A stretch of 64,000 nt of DNA, from the NCBI GenBank assembly GCA_032988165.1, contig JANTQF010000131.1, positions 1 to 64,000 of the forward strand, in the 5' to 3' direction. Both the position numbers and the translations under genes were made by a program. Position 1 is the stretch's first letter; each line of letters opens with the position of its first letter. The notes below the pieces were generated by a model. It had not been told where the DNA came from. It made no database searches and worked only from the letters and a program-made list of their open reading frames with translations. The stretch is from Emmonsiellopsis sp. PD_33 (lineage: Eukaryota; Ascomycota; Eurotiomycetes; Onygenales; Ajellomycetaceae). Below are positions 1 through 11,986 of this stretch, piece after piece.

Positions 1-248
1 GGGGGGCCCAAAACACATCAATTTCACCGAAACCCCCCCGAAATTTTTTTTGTTTAAATTTCCCCCCCCCCGGGTCTTTGAAACCCCGAAATCATCCCCC
101 CTTTCCCAGTTATTTTACCCCGTAGTGCCACTAAACCGGCAAACATAAGTTTAGGCGAAGTCGCCCACCCATCCACCGCTCCCCCACACCCCCCAGACAC
201 CCCCCCCCCCGCCAATCCCGCCGCATCCCCCGCCCAACGCTCACCACA
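1..248. other. Contig edge / upstream of aminotransferase
   Basis: The first ~80 bases carry runs of G, C and T (G6 at position 1, C7 near 33, T7 near 45, C10 near 61), unlike the rest of the gene-bearing part. This looks like a low-quality contig end. No gene is supported here; 81-248 is C-rich leader sequence upstream of the first ATG. Confidence 0.5.
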
Positions 249-2063
249 ATGTCCACCCCCACAAACCTCTTCCGCGGCTGGCCAAACCCCTCCCTCCACC
301 CAACTGCTGCTCTCGCCGCCGCCTCCGCTGCCGTGCTCTCCACCCCCTCCCTCGCCGCGCCGGCACTCAGCTATGGGCCCGACCAGGGCGCCCTGACGCT
401 GAGAGAGCAGGTGGGCCGGTGGTTGGGCGGGTTTTATTATCCCAACAGCTTGTATACCGGTGAGATCAGTAATCCCGTGGGCAGCGAGAGAATCTGTATT
501 TCCGGCGGCGCAAGTCAGAATCTCGCCTGTCTGCTGCAGACGTTTACGGACGTGGGATATACGCGGAATGTGTGGATGGTTGCGCCTACGTATTATCTTG
601 CTTGTAGGATATTTGAGGATGCGGGGTTTGCGGGGCGGTTGAGGGCTGTGCCGGAGGATGCGGAAGGGGTGGATCTTGAGGTGTTGGAGGCGGGGTTGAG
701 GGGGTGTGAGCAGCGGGAGCGGGACGGGGAGAGGGTTGATGAGCCGGTATGGATGTTTTTCTTTTTCTTTTTGGGATGGGGGGTTGTTGGGTAGAATGGA
801 GAAGGGGATAGTGAGGAATTCCGCCCCTATCCCCTTATCCCCCGATCCCACTCCCCCTCCCCACCGGCCATTCCGCTCCCCTACACTTCCACAGTCTACT
901 TACAAAACCTCTCAGACTCACAAACCCCCACGTCCCTGGCGGAAAATCTACAAACACATAATCTACACTACATCCACATTCTCCAATCCCTCGTCATGCG
1001 TCATGTCCCTGCGGCGCCGCGAGCGACTCGTCCGCCTGGCCCGCAAGTACGATGCACTGATAGTTTCAGACGATGTCTATGATTTCCTGCAGTGGCCGGC
1101 ACAACCAATGTCACAGTCACCGACCCAAACAGCCTCCCCGTCTACCAGTGTTTCCGCTGCTAGCCCTGGCGAAGAGAACCAGCCGTTCCCGACGCACGCG
1201 CTCGTCCCACGCATCGTGGACGTCGACCGGTATCTAGATGGCGGGCCGGTAGATGAATGGGGGAATGCGATGAGCAATGGGAGTTTTAGCAAGATTGTCG
1301 GCCCCGGTTGTAGGGTTGGGTGGGCGGAAGGGACGAAGCAGTTTGCGTATGGCCTGTCTCAGACGTGAGTATCCCATCTCTACCCCACCCGTACGGCAAA
1401 GGAAACGGCCACAAAATACACCCTTGTAGCCGTATGAATGGAATAGGCCATCCATATAAACGAAGCAAAACGCAAAACGCAAGACGAATCACCTAACTAA
1501 CCAACACCCCCCCTCATTCCCCACACAACAGCGCCTCTTCCCGCTCTGGCGGCTGTCCGTCCCAACTCTCCTCATCCTTCCTTACACACCTCCTCTCCAC
1601 CAATACCCTACAAACACACATCCGCTCCGTGCTCCAGCCATCTCTGTCAAGACGCTATCACGCCCTCACCGCCGCTGTGCGGATGCATCTCGTCCCTCTG
1701 GGCGTGGAGCTTGCGGAGCCCTCCACCACGACCGACAGTAGCACTAACACTAACACTAACACTAACAATGCGATTGCGGGAGGCTACTTCCTCTGGCTCC
1801 GCCTACCGGCCGGCGTACGGGCGAGCGAGCTTGCGAAGCGCGCACAGGAGGAGGAGAATCTGGTTGTCGCAGGGGGCAACTTGTTTCAGGTTTCCGGGGC
1901 GGAGGCCGAGGGTGGGGTTGCTGTGGATAATTTTCAGCGGTTTGTGAGGTTGTGTTTTGCGTGGGAGGAGGAGGGGAGATTTGAGGAGGCCGTCGTGAGG
2001 TTGGCGAGGGTTATTGGGAGAGAGATGGAAGGGGCGGGGGCGGAAGTCCGGGACGCAATATGA
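249..2063 (+). CDS. PLP-dependent aminotransferase, class I/II (fold type I)
   Basis: Three exons, 249-746, 895-1364 and 1532-2063, give a 499-residue protein with continuous frame. Exon 1 carries the N-terminal region with GASQNLACLLQTF (cofactor-phosphate side) and APTYYLA. Exon 2 carries STFSNPS, the SDDVYDF motif (the Asp that contacts the pyridine N) and NGSFSKIVGPGCRVGW, where Lys299 is the expected Schiff-base lysine. Exon 3 holds the C-terminal domain with GGYFLWLRLP and an Arg-containing RFVRLCFAW segment. The pattern matches fungal YER152C/2-aminoadipate-aminotransferase-like proteins, which transfer amino groups between amino acids and 2-oxo acids; the substrate cannot be read from sequence. 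Exon 3 has a low-complexity Ser/Thr/Asn insert near 1725-1765, made of ACTAAC repeats. No targeting signal is evident. Start chosen at the first ATG that gives the family N-terminus. Confidence 0.85.
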
Positions 2064-3670
2064 GTGGGCATGCGGCTCCTCAAGCGGCCCAGACGGCTCG
2101 AGCCGACATGAAACACAGAAGGGCTGGTTAACGGATCTGTTTTACATCCGATCATCGTCGGGGGGGCGCGGGGAGCAAAGGAGAGGGGAGAATTCCTGAA
2201 AACGTCTTGTCTTCTTTCGCAATTGCCAATGCAAGTGTTCAGATCGTGCAATTCATCGGCATCCCCTTATATACCGGGGGGGGGGGGGGTCCAGTAATCG
2301 GCACTTTGCATTTCTACTCCCTTAGCCTATCAGACATCAAGCCTTTGCTAACTTTTCCGGCTAATGCAGGTGTGCTTCGGGCATCTGTCTTCTTGGATGA
2401 TCTTGTCAGGTAGGGCTCTGGACCCAGCCGAACTTCTTTGTACGTCCTTCCCGGGCCTAACAACTACATGACGGAGCTTGTTTGCTGCTGCAATATTGCC
2501 GTTCCGGCATCTCGCGCCAAAAATGAGCACAAAATCTTCTTTCCCCCTCTCTTAGAGTCTTAGTTAATCGGAGGAAGGCCTCCTCCAGTATAATCCCCAG
2601 GACCATCATCATATCTTGTGCGGCGCATTCCCATCGCCTAGGTCAATAACTAGTATTTATACAATCTTTTTTACCATCTACGTCGTCCCGCCTCCTTCTT
2701 TTCTTCAGAGTGCCATCGTCCAGATTATATCTTGCAACTCAGAGCAACGTGATCCCACCATGGCTGTGATTCAGAAACCACTCAGTTAAAGCCCCTCTTG
2801 GGTAGTTATTTGGGTAAAGAACCTTCCGCCGGTTGAATAGTTAATGAACAACGACGACAACCACCACCACCACCCGAATCAATCACCAGAACCCAAACAC
2901 AACACCGCGCTAGATACGATGGGGAGCCGATTCGGGTGTTAACTGAAAAGGCTTTGAAACCGGTTTGGCCGCGTAGAGGTAGGATTTTGTTTCCATGGTT
3001 TGAAAAATCTCCATAGAGCTAGTTTTTTGGCGGTCCACATTCACGGTCGATATTATGTTGTTGGGTGGTCCATATCTCAAGCAACATGGTCTTCGGGCGT
3101 ACAAGTGGTGACAGAGTTATATAGCTCGACGGGCGATTGTGATGGCGGTATCTGGCAGGTAACTAGTTAATGTAGTTACGTTAACTACTAGTACATAGGC
3201 CACATGAATATTTTCCCGACACGGCTCCGCTGGCTAGTGAGTTACCCCTTTTACCCCCTTTTCAAGCCCAACCTTCGATCTTTAAGTTAGGGAATTACGC
3301 GACGGGTTTGGGGATGAATGCAACTAATTGTGCTCAAAAAGTGCATTAGATCATGTGCCAGCTTATTCATCTGATGGCTTTTATATAATTCAACTGTCTC
3401 TGAACGCAAGATGGCAATTCCATTCCACCGTCCTTGGTGCTGTTATGGGCTAACAGTGTGCCTGTTGCTCTTTGATGTTGCGGACATTGGACTCTCCACT
3501 GTGATCAAGAATTAATGGAATAAAGGAAAAAGGAAAAAAGTACAAAAGTGAAATGAACCTTCGTGGTATCCGATAGCGGGGGACTAGGGCTTACACAGCA
3601 CGTCCCTATATATATTGGTTCAATTTTGCGTCCCGCACACCGACCTCCACTGAATCCATGGCCTACCTAA
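2064..3670. other. Intergenic, no gene seen
   Basis: About 1.6 kb between the 3' end of the aminotransferase and the 3' end of the minus-strand reductase (convergent genes). Contains a G14 run at 2276-2289 and only short, overlapping, unconvincing open frames. Confidence 0.6.
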
Positions 3671-4684
3671 TTACTCAGCGGCGGGAGCAGTAGACCCCCC
3701 CTCGGCCCCTTTCCCCCAATACCTCTCCAGATACTCCGCAATCCCCACAGGCTTAACCTGCGGACACATCTTATTCAAATACCCCTCCAACGCCGTCTCC
3801 CCATCCACATCATCACAATAGACCAAATTATACCCACACTCCATCCTCCGCACCCAATCCGCCGGCTGCAGCCCCTCAATCTCCCTCCTCAACTCCTCCC
3901 TCCCAACCTCCTTAACCCTCATCGTCCTCCCCGTAACCTTCTCAATAACCCTCACCACCTCCCCAAACCCCACCACCTCCCCAACCATCGCCATCTCACC
4001 CCTCCCCCACCTCTCCAAATCAAGCGCAGCGGCAACGAACCGCCCCACGTCCCCGATCTCCGTCATCGTCGTCCGCGGATACCCGCCATCGTCCCGCAGC
4101 GGGACCTCAACCCATCCGTCCCGGATATTGAACAGATACGGCCGCTCGCGGAAGCCTGCCAGCGCCTCTTGCTCGTTACCGGGACAGCCGATGCCGAGGT
4201 AGTTCATGAACCCGCCGCAGACGAAACGGGTGGTTTCGATGGGTGACCCGCTGTCCCTGATTGCCTGCTGGATAGCATCCCACACGACGATCTTGGGGGC
4301 GTCCATGGGCGCCTTGTGGTGCATGGCAGTTCCAAGGGCGAATTCGGAGGGGGCGAAGCGTTTGACGCCGGCGGAGATGGAGGCGTGGAAGAGGTTTATT
4401 TGGCTGTTTGCCCAGTCTGTTGGGTTGGGGGAGAGGAGGACGCTGATGACGGTGTGGATGTCTGAGAGGGCGGTGGTGAGGGTGGGCTGGGAGTGGTAGT
4501 CTACGTGGCGGGTTTCGACTGGGTGGTTGGCGATGAGGGTTGTGCTGGGTGTGGGCTCGTTGGAGTCCGGCTTGAGTCGAGAGAGGATGATGGGGGTGTG
4601 GCGGCCGTTAGTTGCTAGGATGGCCTTTATGATTGAGTGGCCCAGGGTCGGCGAGGTGCCGCCTGCGATTGCTACCTTGACCAT
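3671..4684 (-). CDS. NmrA-like / isoflavone-reductase-like NAD(P)-binding protein
   Basis: Single exon, 337 residues, starting at the ATG at 4684. The frame stays open upstream to 4831, but that extension is a Pro/Asn-rich stretch over a pentanucleotide repeat and is not family-like. The N-terminus MVKVAIAGGTSPTLG is the atypical Rossmann nucleotide-binding loop of the NmrA/isoflavone reductase family (extended SDR). VISVLLSP after the fourth strand, GVKRFAPSEFALG and the C-terminal region fit the family, and length is typical (300-350). Members are either NAD(P)H-dependent reductases of phenolic/isoflavone-like substrates or redox-sensing regulators such as NmrA; sequence alone does not decide. 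Cytosolic by absence of a signal. A (GGGTT)n tract lies 20-50 nt upstream of the start. Confidence 0.85.
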   Translation of the reverse strand: MVKVAIAGGTSPTLGHSIIKAILATNGRHTPIILSRLKPDSNEPTPSTTLIANHPVETRHVDYHSQPTLTTALSDIHTVISVLLSPNPTDWANSQINLFHASISAGVKRFAPSEFALGTAMHHKAPMDAPKIVVWDAIQQAIRDSGSPIETTRFVCGGFMNYLGIGCPGNEQEALAGFRERPYLFNIRDGWVEVPLRDDGGYPRTTMTEIGDVGRFVAAALDLERWGRGEMAMVGEVVGFGEVVRVIEKVTGRTMRVKEVGREELRREIEGLQPADWVRRMECGYNLVYCDDVDGETALEGYLNKMCPQVKPVGIAEYLERYWGKGAEGGSTAPAAE

Positions 4685-4704
4685 TTTTGTGGATGGCGTT
4701 TTAA

Positions 4705-4734
4705 GGGGTGGGTTGGGTTGGGTTGGGTTGGGTG
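4705..4734. repeat. GGGTT pentanucleotide tandem repeat
   Basis: Four to five copies of GGGTT on the plus strand (AACCC in the mRNA sense) directly 5' of the start codon of the NmrA-like gene, so inside its leader. Four spaced G3 tracts make it a possible G-quadruplex on the template strand. It is not the TTAGGG telomere repeat. Confidence 0.8.
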
Positions 4735-7381
4735 GATTGTTGGGAGGGGAAAGGGATCTCGGAGGCCTTGGACATCGCTGAGACGGACGGGGGAATTTAT
4801 TCTTCATGTTGGCCCGCATTGCCAAACTCAAGTTAGCAACGGGCGCTGTGAAATGTCAGGGAATGTTGCGGTCCGAGTCAACAATACGATGGATGGTGAT
4901 GGATGACATCATGCTGCTGTAGTCGAAACGCGGGGTTGGGTAGCGCGAAAACGACACGAGGTCACATGACTCGCATAGTGGTGGCCTCTTCTAACGATGG
5001 AAACGTTGTTTCTGGCAGAAGTTTGGTGTCTTCGAGCGTGCTAAGCAAATAACCTGTAACGTCGAGTGTGAAATAATAGAAGTTCATATTTTGTCTTGTT
5101 ATGGTGCTCCAGCTTCAAAAATCGACCCTGTGGCCCCTTAGCAAGCTTTGTGGCTCAAAGAAGATGGTAGACCTCGACCCCGAGCTGCGAGACAGAAAGC
5201 AATGAGAATTCGCAAGGGCGGTTTGTGGCCAGTCCGCAAGGCTGAACAATATTTGTTCTGGGAACGGCCGCTTGGGCGTCCTTTTAATTCTCGGTAACAC
5301 CCACCTTTGACAGGTAACGGGCTGCTTTATTCGATGATGTTGTGCGAAGGAAAGACATATTGTATCCATGTAGAAACGATGCAGAGGCGTTTCCCCGCGC
5401 GCCTCGAGTCGCAATTGAATGCACATGTACTCCGTAGCGGTGTCGGCGCGTCTGAATGGACATCGATTGCTTGTATCACATCTCGCAGGGGTTCTTTATA
5501 TGACCGTCCATATGAACGACCCGAGTTCCTTTTCAACTTGTTCTGCAGTGACCTCTGGGCGACTTTGCAATCCTTGCCCTCGAACTATTGTTATGTCACT
5601 GGCCCGTCCATTCTTCAAAGGATATTGGACCAATAGTGTTAGCGGCCTCAAGGTTTGGTGTTTCATGAATGAAGCTTGGCACACTATGCTGGCCATGTTG
5701 TCTTCATTTTATTAGGCTCAAAGTTAAAGCCGCCTGGCGGTTCCCACACACTCAATCATCAGCTGGTGTTTAGTTTCCAAGGAAAGGTTCGAAACCTGAA
5801 AACGTCGCTCTTGCACAGCAAGGTAGGAATATGTACGGCCCATACCGTGCACACCAAACTCGCACGTGTGGTGTCCGTGCTAAGGTTCCTGTGCCCTGAT
5901 GGTGCTGCTCGAAATCCAGACCGGCGCAGGGATGCCGGATGCAGGGTGCGATGGCCGGGGATTCTTGCAGTTCTCGGCAGTGACCAGTCACAATGTGGCA
6001 TCGATTCCTCCATCCAGACCTTCGCACGATTTGACCGGCGGGGATGTCGATCCCCGCATCAAAACTCAGAACTTGGAAGCGGGCGGCTCAAGCGAAATAT
6101 CACCAAGCTTCCGGAAGATGGCGATCGGGTGATCCATTCAGCCAACCGCGATGGTTGGACATGACAAGATCATGGGAGAAGGTGATAAAACGGGGTGGTA
6201 TCGACCCACGCTTCTCTTTTTCCTTCAAGGCGCGTGAGGACAATGCAGTCGCGGAGAAGCTATCCGATTTAAGCATGTCACCAGTTGCATCCATGCGTTT
6301 CTGCGGGCTGGGGGTGACCAGGTGCGGGGGTTTCTGGATGGATCAGGACAAAACTACCTGTAGCAAAGAGGCAAAGGAAGCATTCATATAGACCGCAGCA
6401 GCCTGAACGTTGCCAGAAAGCAGCACGATGGAGAAAAAGCAAAGCAGCCTGACGATCCTCATCATTGCCAGCCCAGCCCAGCCCATCGCATCGATATAAA
6501 AGGGAACCGCCCGGTGCTTCATCACTTCACCTCGGCCAGTGCCCAATAAGTTACTCAACGGTCTGCTCGCTGAAACAAAACGGCTTCCCCAGGCGGTTTG
6601 AAACAGACCACCGACAGCTTGTTTCGACGTTTCGCCCACCGATCGCCTGAGCAGATCTGCCCCGTTGACTCTTGAGTGGCTGTCGGCGTCGAAGTCCGGC
6701 CACGCCAGGGGTAGAAGTGTTTGGGCCGATAATTAAGGGCCGCCGGCACGCAGGGGGCCTGTTTTGTCACGCCGTTACCAGCCCGCGCCCGGTGCAGTCC
6801 CGCCTGTTTTGGCGATACGGCAGCCGCCCAATACGCAGCCAATACGCGCTATCAATACACGCCGTCGACCCCGTCTTCAGCCTATTTGGGCTGTCCAACA
6901 CCGCGGTGAGGTGAGTCTGCTCAGTTGTTGGTATTCTTCGTTTCTCTTCGCTTCTGCAGGGAACCTCCTCTCTTTGCATCCCATCTTTTCTTTGTGTGCT
7001 GTTTGCTGTGTCTTATACTTCCATTCACTCTCTTTGGACAAGAGCTGGCGCTGTTGTGGTCTGGGGTCTAGTTACTCTGGGAACCTTCACTTCTTCTCTC
7101 CCCCCCTCACTTCCTCCTCCTCCTCCTCTTCTTCTTCTTCTCCATCTCTCTCTTTACCCCCTCCATCTTGTACATCATTTCTGACTGGTGCAGGCTTTTC
7201 TCTTCTTCTGTTGTAGTTACTATCTTCTGCCTCTGGGTGCTGAGCACTATTGAGACACCACACTCCTTTCACCACTCCCAGACTACCCGTCTTTCTCGGC
7301 ATTGTGGCCTTGTTCTGGAATTCTGTATAGAACACTTCTACCAGCAGACTTACACGCCATTATAGCGTTCCTTGCCGCATC
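4735..7381. other. Long divergent intergenic region
   Basis: About 2.6 kb between the divergent NmrA-like and glucanase genes. Many short open frames overlap on both strands (5115-6650), but none has a recognisable motif, start context or splice pairing that I can support. A TATAAAAG string at about 6494 lies ~890 bp upstream of the glucanase ATG and could be a distant core promoter. The last 300 bp are pyrimidine-rich (listed separately). Confidence 0.5.
7098..7170 (+). promoter_or_regulatory. CT-rich tract upstream of glucanase
   Basis: A nearly pure pyrimidine tract (TCC and TCT triplet runs) lies 210-285 bp before the glucanase start codon. In filamentous fungi such tracts commonly sit next to transcription start sites of well-expressed genes. 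Assignment to this gene rests on position only. Confidence 0.4.
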
Positions 7382-10180
7382 ATGGCGCCATTCTCCGTTT
7401 TGGTGGCCATCGTTGCCAACATCTTCCTGTTGTTGGGCGGTCTGACTCTACGCGTCGATGCTGTCCCTATGCCACAGGAGGGCAGCCCAGCCCCCGCGTC
7501 CACCTACTGGCTCAGCGAGATTCAGCGTCAAGGTGCTCCCGCGTTTGGCTCTAAGGACTTCCAGATCTTCCGTAATGTGAAGGACTTTGGTGCAAAAGGT
7601 GTGTTCTACCCATCAACCCCCTATTGACGCGTCGACTGCTAATACGACACCCCAGGCGATGGCTCCACGGACGACACCGACGCTATCAACCAGGCTATCA
7701 GCAGTGGAGAGCGATGCGGGTTTGGATGCGACTCGTCCACCGTTACCCCTGGCCTGGTCTACTTCCCTCCTGGCACATATGTCGTGTCCAGCCCAATTGT
7801 CCAGTACTATTACACCCAGCTTGTGGGAAATCCGCACGACCTTCCCGTCCTCAAAGCCGCATCTTCCTTCAAGGGAATGGCCGTGATTGACGCCGATCCT
7901 TACGTCGAGGGCGGTGCCAACTGGTATACCAACCAAAACAACTTTTTCCGCCAGATTCGCAACTTTGTTATTGACATAACCGCAATTCCCCAGACCGAGG
8001 GAGCTGGTATTCATTGGCAGGTGGCACAGGCTACCAGTCTGCAGAATATTCGCTTCGAGATGGTCCAGGGTGGCGATGGGGCGAATAAACAACAGGGTAT
8101 CTTCATGGATAACGGCTCTGGTGGTTTCATGACCGATCTTGTCTTCAATGGCGGTAATATTGGAGCGTTCTTGGGAAATCAGCAGTTCACCACTCGCAAC
8201 TTGACTTTCAACAACTGTAACACTGCCATCTTTATGAACTGGAACTGGGCATGGACTTTCAAGTCTCTCAGTATCAACGACTGCGGTGTGGGCGTCAACA
8301 TGTCTGCGGGAGGCTTCAACCAAACGGTTGGTTCGGTCCTGATCCTCGACAGCAAATTTACTGCTACCCCTAAAGGTGTCGTTACCTCCTATAACGCTAA
8401 GAGCATTCCCGAGACTGGCGGTTCCATCATTCTTGACAACGTCGACTTTACTGGCTCAGAGATTGCCGTCGCCCATCTGGATGGCTCAACTGTTCTTGCA
8501 GGAGGCTCAGTCGTTCCGTCATGGGTTCAGGGAAATGCCTATACTCCTAGCACACCCAAGAAAGCCAAGAGAGTTGCGCAGCCTTTTGGACTAGCACCCC
8601 CCATGAGAGTAGAACGCATCGCTGCGAGAGGCGTGTGCCCCGCACCGCAACCAAAACCAAGTCCGATTTCTTCGCAGACCATGGTGCCCCAGCCCCAGCC
8701 TACCACGCCCCCTCCTCAGAATCCACCTGTTGCTACAGAGACCGTACCTACCACTCCCCCGCCTCAGAATCCACCCGCTACTACAGAGATCGTACCTACC
8801 ACCGCGCCTCCTCAGAATCCACCTGTTACTACAGGGACCCAATCTCCCACTGCGACTCCATCATCTGTTTCGGCATCTGAGCCAGCAATTCCCTCCCCCT
8901 CGCAAACTGGAGGTGGCCCTGGGCCATCCGTTTGTGCGTCGGTAGTTCCCGAAAAGACTCGCATGAACGCTCCCCTCACCGGTCCAACCAAGCCTGCTGT
9001 ACTCCTCGACAAATCTGGAAAGTTGTTTGAGCGAGCAAAGCCACAGTACGAAAACGTTCCTACCTCATCGTTCAAGAGCGTTAAGGCTGCTGGTGCCAAG
9101 GGAGACGGTGTAACCGACGATACCGCCGCAATTCAAGCTGTCCTTGATGCCGCTTCTCCTGAAGATGTTGTATATTTCGATCATGGAGCCTACATCATTA
9201 CCTCAACGATCAAGGTGCCCAAGGATATCAAGATCACTGGTGAGATTTGGCCATTGTTGATGGCTTCAGGTCCCGCTTTTGCCGACGAGTCCAAGCCAAT
9301 CCCACTCCTCCAAGTTGGACAACCTGGTGACAAGGGTACTGTCGAAATCAGTGATTTGATGATCGAGACAAAGGGACCCGCTCCCGGAGCCATCCTTGTC
9401 GAGTGGAATGTTGCAGAAACCACGCAAGGATCTGTTGGAATGTGGGACACACATCTTCGTGTCGGAGGATCCGCAGGCACCGAATTGCAGAGTGACACCT
9501 GCTCCAAAACCCCCAACAGCACCACGACCCCCGACCCCAAATGCATTGGCGCCTTCATGTTAATGCACGTTACCAAATCCGCTTCTGGATACTTTGAGAA
9601 CACCTGGTTCTGGGTATCTGACCACGAACTGGACCTGAAAGATCACAACCAGATCAACATCTACAACGGCCGTGGCGTCCTCATCGAGAGTACCGGCCCC
9701 GTCTGGCTCTATGGCACGGCCTCCGAACACAGCGTTCTCTACCAATACTCCATCGTCAACGCAGCCAACGTCTTTCTCGGCGCCATCCAAACCGAGACAC
9801 CATACTATCAATCCAACCCCAATGCCCTCGTCCCCTTCACGCCTAACCCAACCTTCCATGACCCAGACTTTGCCGCCTGCACTACAGACTCGTGCAAGAA
9901 AGCATGGGGCCTCCGCGTCATCGATTCCTCCGATATCTACCTGTACGGCGGTGGGCTTTATAGCTTCTTTGAGAACTACAACCAGGAATGCCTCAAGGAC
10001 GAATCGTGCCAGGAGAATATGATCCAGATTAGCTGCTCGGACGTGCATTTGTATGGCGTTAGCACGAAGGCTAGCGTGAATATGATTACAGGTGGCGATG
10101 GCAAGGGGCTTGTGCCGCAGATTGAGAACCGGAATAATTTCTGCTCGACTGTTGCGTTTTTTCGGTTTGCGGATGCATAG
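7382..10180 (+). CDS. Secreted GH55 exo-beta-1,3-glucanase, two beta-helix domains
   Basis: Two exons, 7382-7598 and 7656-10180 (57-nt intron with a TGCTAAT branch site), encode 913 residues. A hydrophobic signal peptide (~26 residues) is followed by a pectate-lyase_3 type right-handed beta-helix beginning at NVKDFGAKGDG. A second copy begins at FKSVKAAGAKGDGVTDDTAA (~residue 545). This duplicated arrangement is diagnostic of GH55, which releases glucose from laminarin/beta-1,3-glucan from the non-reducing end, outside the cell, in nutrition or wall remodelling. The two helices are joined by an unusually long Pro/Thr/Gln-rich linker (~residues 399-498) with three ~16-residue repeats; most GH55 enzymes are 750-800 residues with a short linker. 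The C-terminal part has GRGVLIESTGPVWLYGTASE, a well-conserved block. Confidence 0.9.
8698..8850 (+). repeat. In-frame 48-bp repeats in glucanase linker
   Basis: Three imperfect ~48-bp copies encode Pro-Thr-rich units around the shared core PPQNPP. The segment lies inside the glucanase coding region, between the two catalytic-fold domains. Confidence 0.8.
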
Positions 10181-11986
10181 TTAGGTCAGAGAAGGGACCG
10201 GATTATCAGGGGGTGATGGTGATGGTGATGGGAAGTTTGCTTGATTTTATTTGATAGGATGTGGTGGATTGATTCTGGAGATAATTCAGATCTTCTTGTT
10301 TTCTTTTTTTTTTTTTTATTTGAGAAAAAAAAATCTCTTTCTTTCTTTGTTTCTTCCCTGCTTTGAATGGCATGGCTTAAGTGTCAGTGATACGGAACAT
10401 GGAACATGGAACATGGAATATGAAATATGAAATACAGGCTGGAAACAGGGTTTGTTTTATTGTTTTTTACATTCCCCACTGAGTTATATAGCTAGGCTAG
10501 GGTAACAGGGACGGACGGATCAGCAAGAAAGCAGAGGAAGAGAGGGGAGGTGATGATGGTCAGGTAAATACTAGTAGGGTTTGTAATAAAAAAAAGAAAG
10601 TATATGTTTATTTTGATTTCTTGTTGTTCCTGGGTAAATGTCTATTATTATGGGGTAAGTTATTATAGGTGGGTGAATGAGGTGGTTGTAGGTTTCCACA
10701 TGGTTTTATAATTTAGGTTGATTTCAATATGAAGTCAAATTAATGTTATGGTGAGTAAACGGATAATATAGATAGATAAGGAAATATAAAAGAGCTCCCT
10801 AGAATATAGCTTAAAAGGGGGGGGGTTCTTAAATATTTTACATAATGTAGTTAAAGGTTATCAGCTGGTCTGTATAACTATATATTTTCAATGAGATCAT
10901 TGTAGGTGCAATGAGATATTGGTATATTGGATATTGCATACTTAAAATAGGGAGAGCAGACTATCTATGTGATTAATTAACACAATGACTGGTTGACTGG
11001 CTGCCAAAAACCGGATTCAAACGGCCATCCAGCACGATAAACCAACCGCACTGTTCCAACATCACCAACAACCTGTCTCCCAGTGAGAAGAAAATATTCG
11101 CAGTAGACCTGATTCCCAGATTTCAAAATGGCCCTTCCTCCCGACCACATCCAAGACATTACACAGAATCTTGCATAAAATTTTATCGACATGGTCATTG
11201 CACATTTTGCCTAGCTCCGAGTCCTACTGTTTCACACGAAAACCATATATTTGAACTGTGTCCCATGCTTGGAATTGTCATGCTGAGTGCACATAGATTG
11301 CGTAATCTATAGGGAATGTTCTGAATGCTCTGATGGCTGTACACCAACACCAACATACACCCAGCTATCCATTTATGCCGTGCGTGTTGCAGGATGATTG
11401 CAGACAGGCCTTCAATACTATGCCAGACGTTGACACTCCTTGATACCAAACACATTCAACACTGCTGCCGAGAAGCTCATAATATCAATATCCGGGTGTG
11501 TGCGTCGGATGGCCGCATTGATTTTGATTCCATGTCCAGGCACGCAGGGAGCAAATCCGAATATATTCCCACACCGCGACATCTCCTGACTGCTTGATGC
11601 CACGTTGATTCCCTTCACTTCCAGTACGGGTGGGGGGCCATCCTCTTGGACGACTCGTATCTATCGTTATACCGAATCGACGCTGGTTACACAGCACACG
11701 GCTCTTTCATGCTCCGAGTTATGCTTACCAGCACAGCAACCAACAGTCTTTGTTCTTTGTCTATCCGTATAGGGATTCCCATGGATCCGGGAGTTAAGCA
11801 TCCGGCGTCTGTGGGAACAATTGCTGCGTTTTCTATGTGTGTGTTTTTCTTTTAACAGCAGTGCCAACTGAACTGGTCCAGGCCTCCTGGTTAAACTCTT
11901 CGTTTCCGTCTGTTGGCCGCAAACCATTTTTTCCTCTCCCAGTTAATACACCCACTATAAGTCGAATTCTGGGTCACCAAAGCGTT
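10181..11986. other. Intergenic, AT-rich with simple repeats
   Basis: About 1.8 kb between two plus-strand genes. Holds the glucanase 3' region (T-rich at 10300-10350, a GGTGAT repeat at 10213), a 7-bp tandem (GGAACAT) at 10394-10435, and the transporter promoter. Open frames at 11195-11930 overlap in several phases and are not supported as genes. Confidence 0.5.
10394..10435. repeat. Short tandem repeat (GGAACAT-type)
   Basis: Three GGAACAT-like units followed by diverged GAAATAT units, in the 3' flank of the glucanase gene. Confidence 0.7.

Noticed and set aside
4705..4734. GGGTT repeat as telomeric or interstitial telomere sequence
   Set aside because: Fungal telomeres are TTAGGG; the unit here is five bases and sits in a gene leader.
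5115..6640. Cluster of overlapping open frames on both strands upstream of the glucanase
   Set aside because: Frames of 60-160 codons overlap in up to five phases with no motif, no consistent start and no splice pairing; likely chance frames in GC-balanced non-coding DNA.
7613..8323. 236-codon minus-strand frame antisense to the glucanase
   Set aside because: Complete shadow of the GH55 coding sequence, with no start context or domain.
9560..10048. 162-codon minus-strand frame within the glucanase 3' half
   Set aside because: Val/Asp-rich antisense shadow of a strongly supported coding region.
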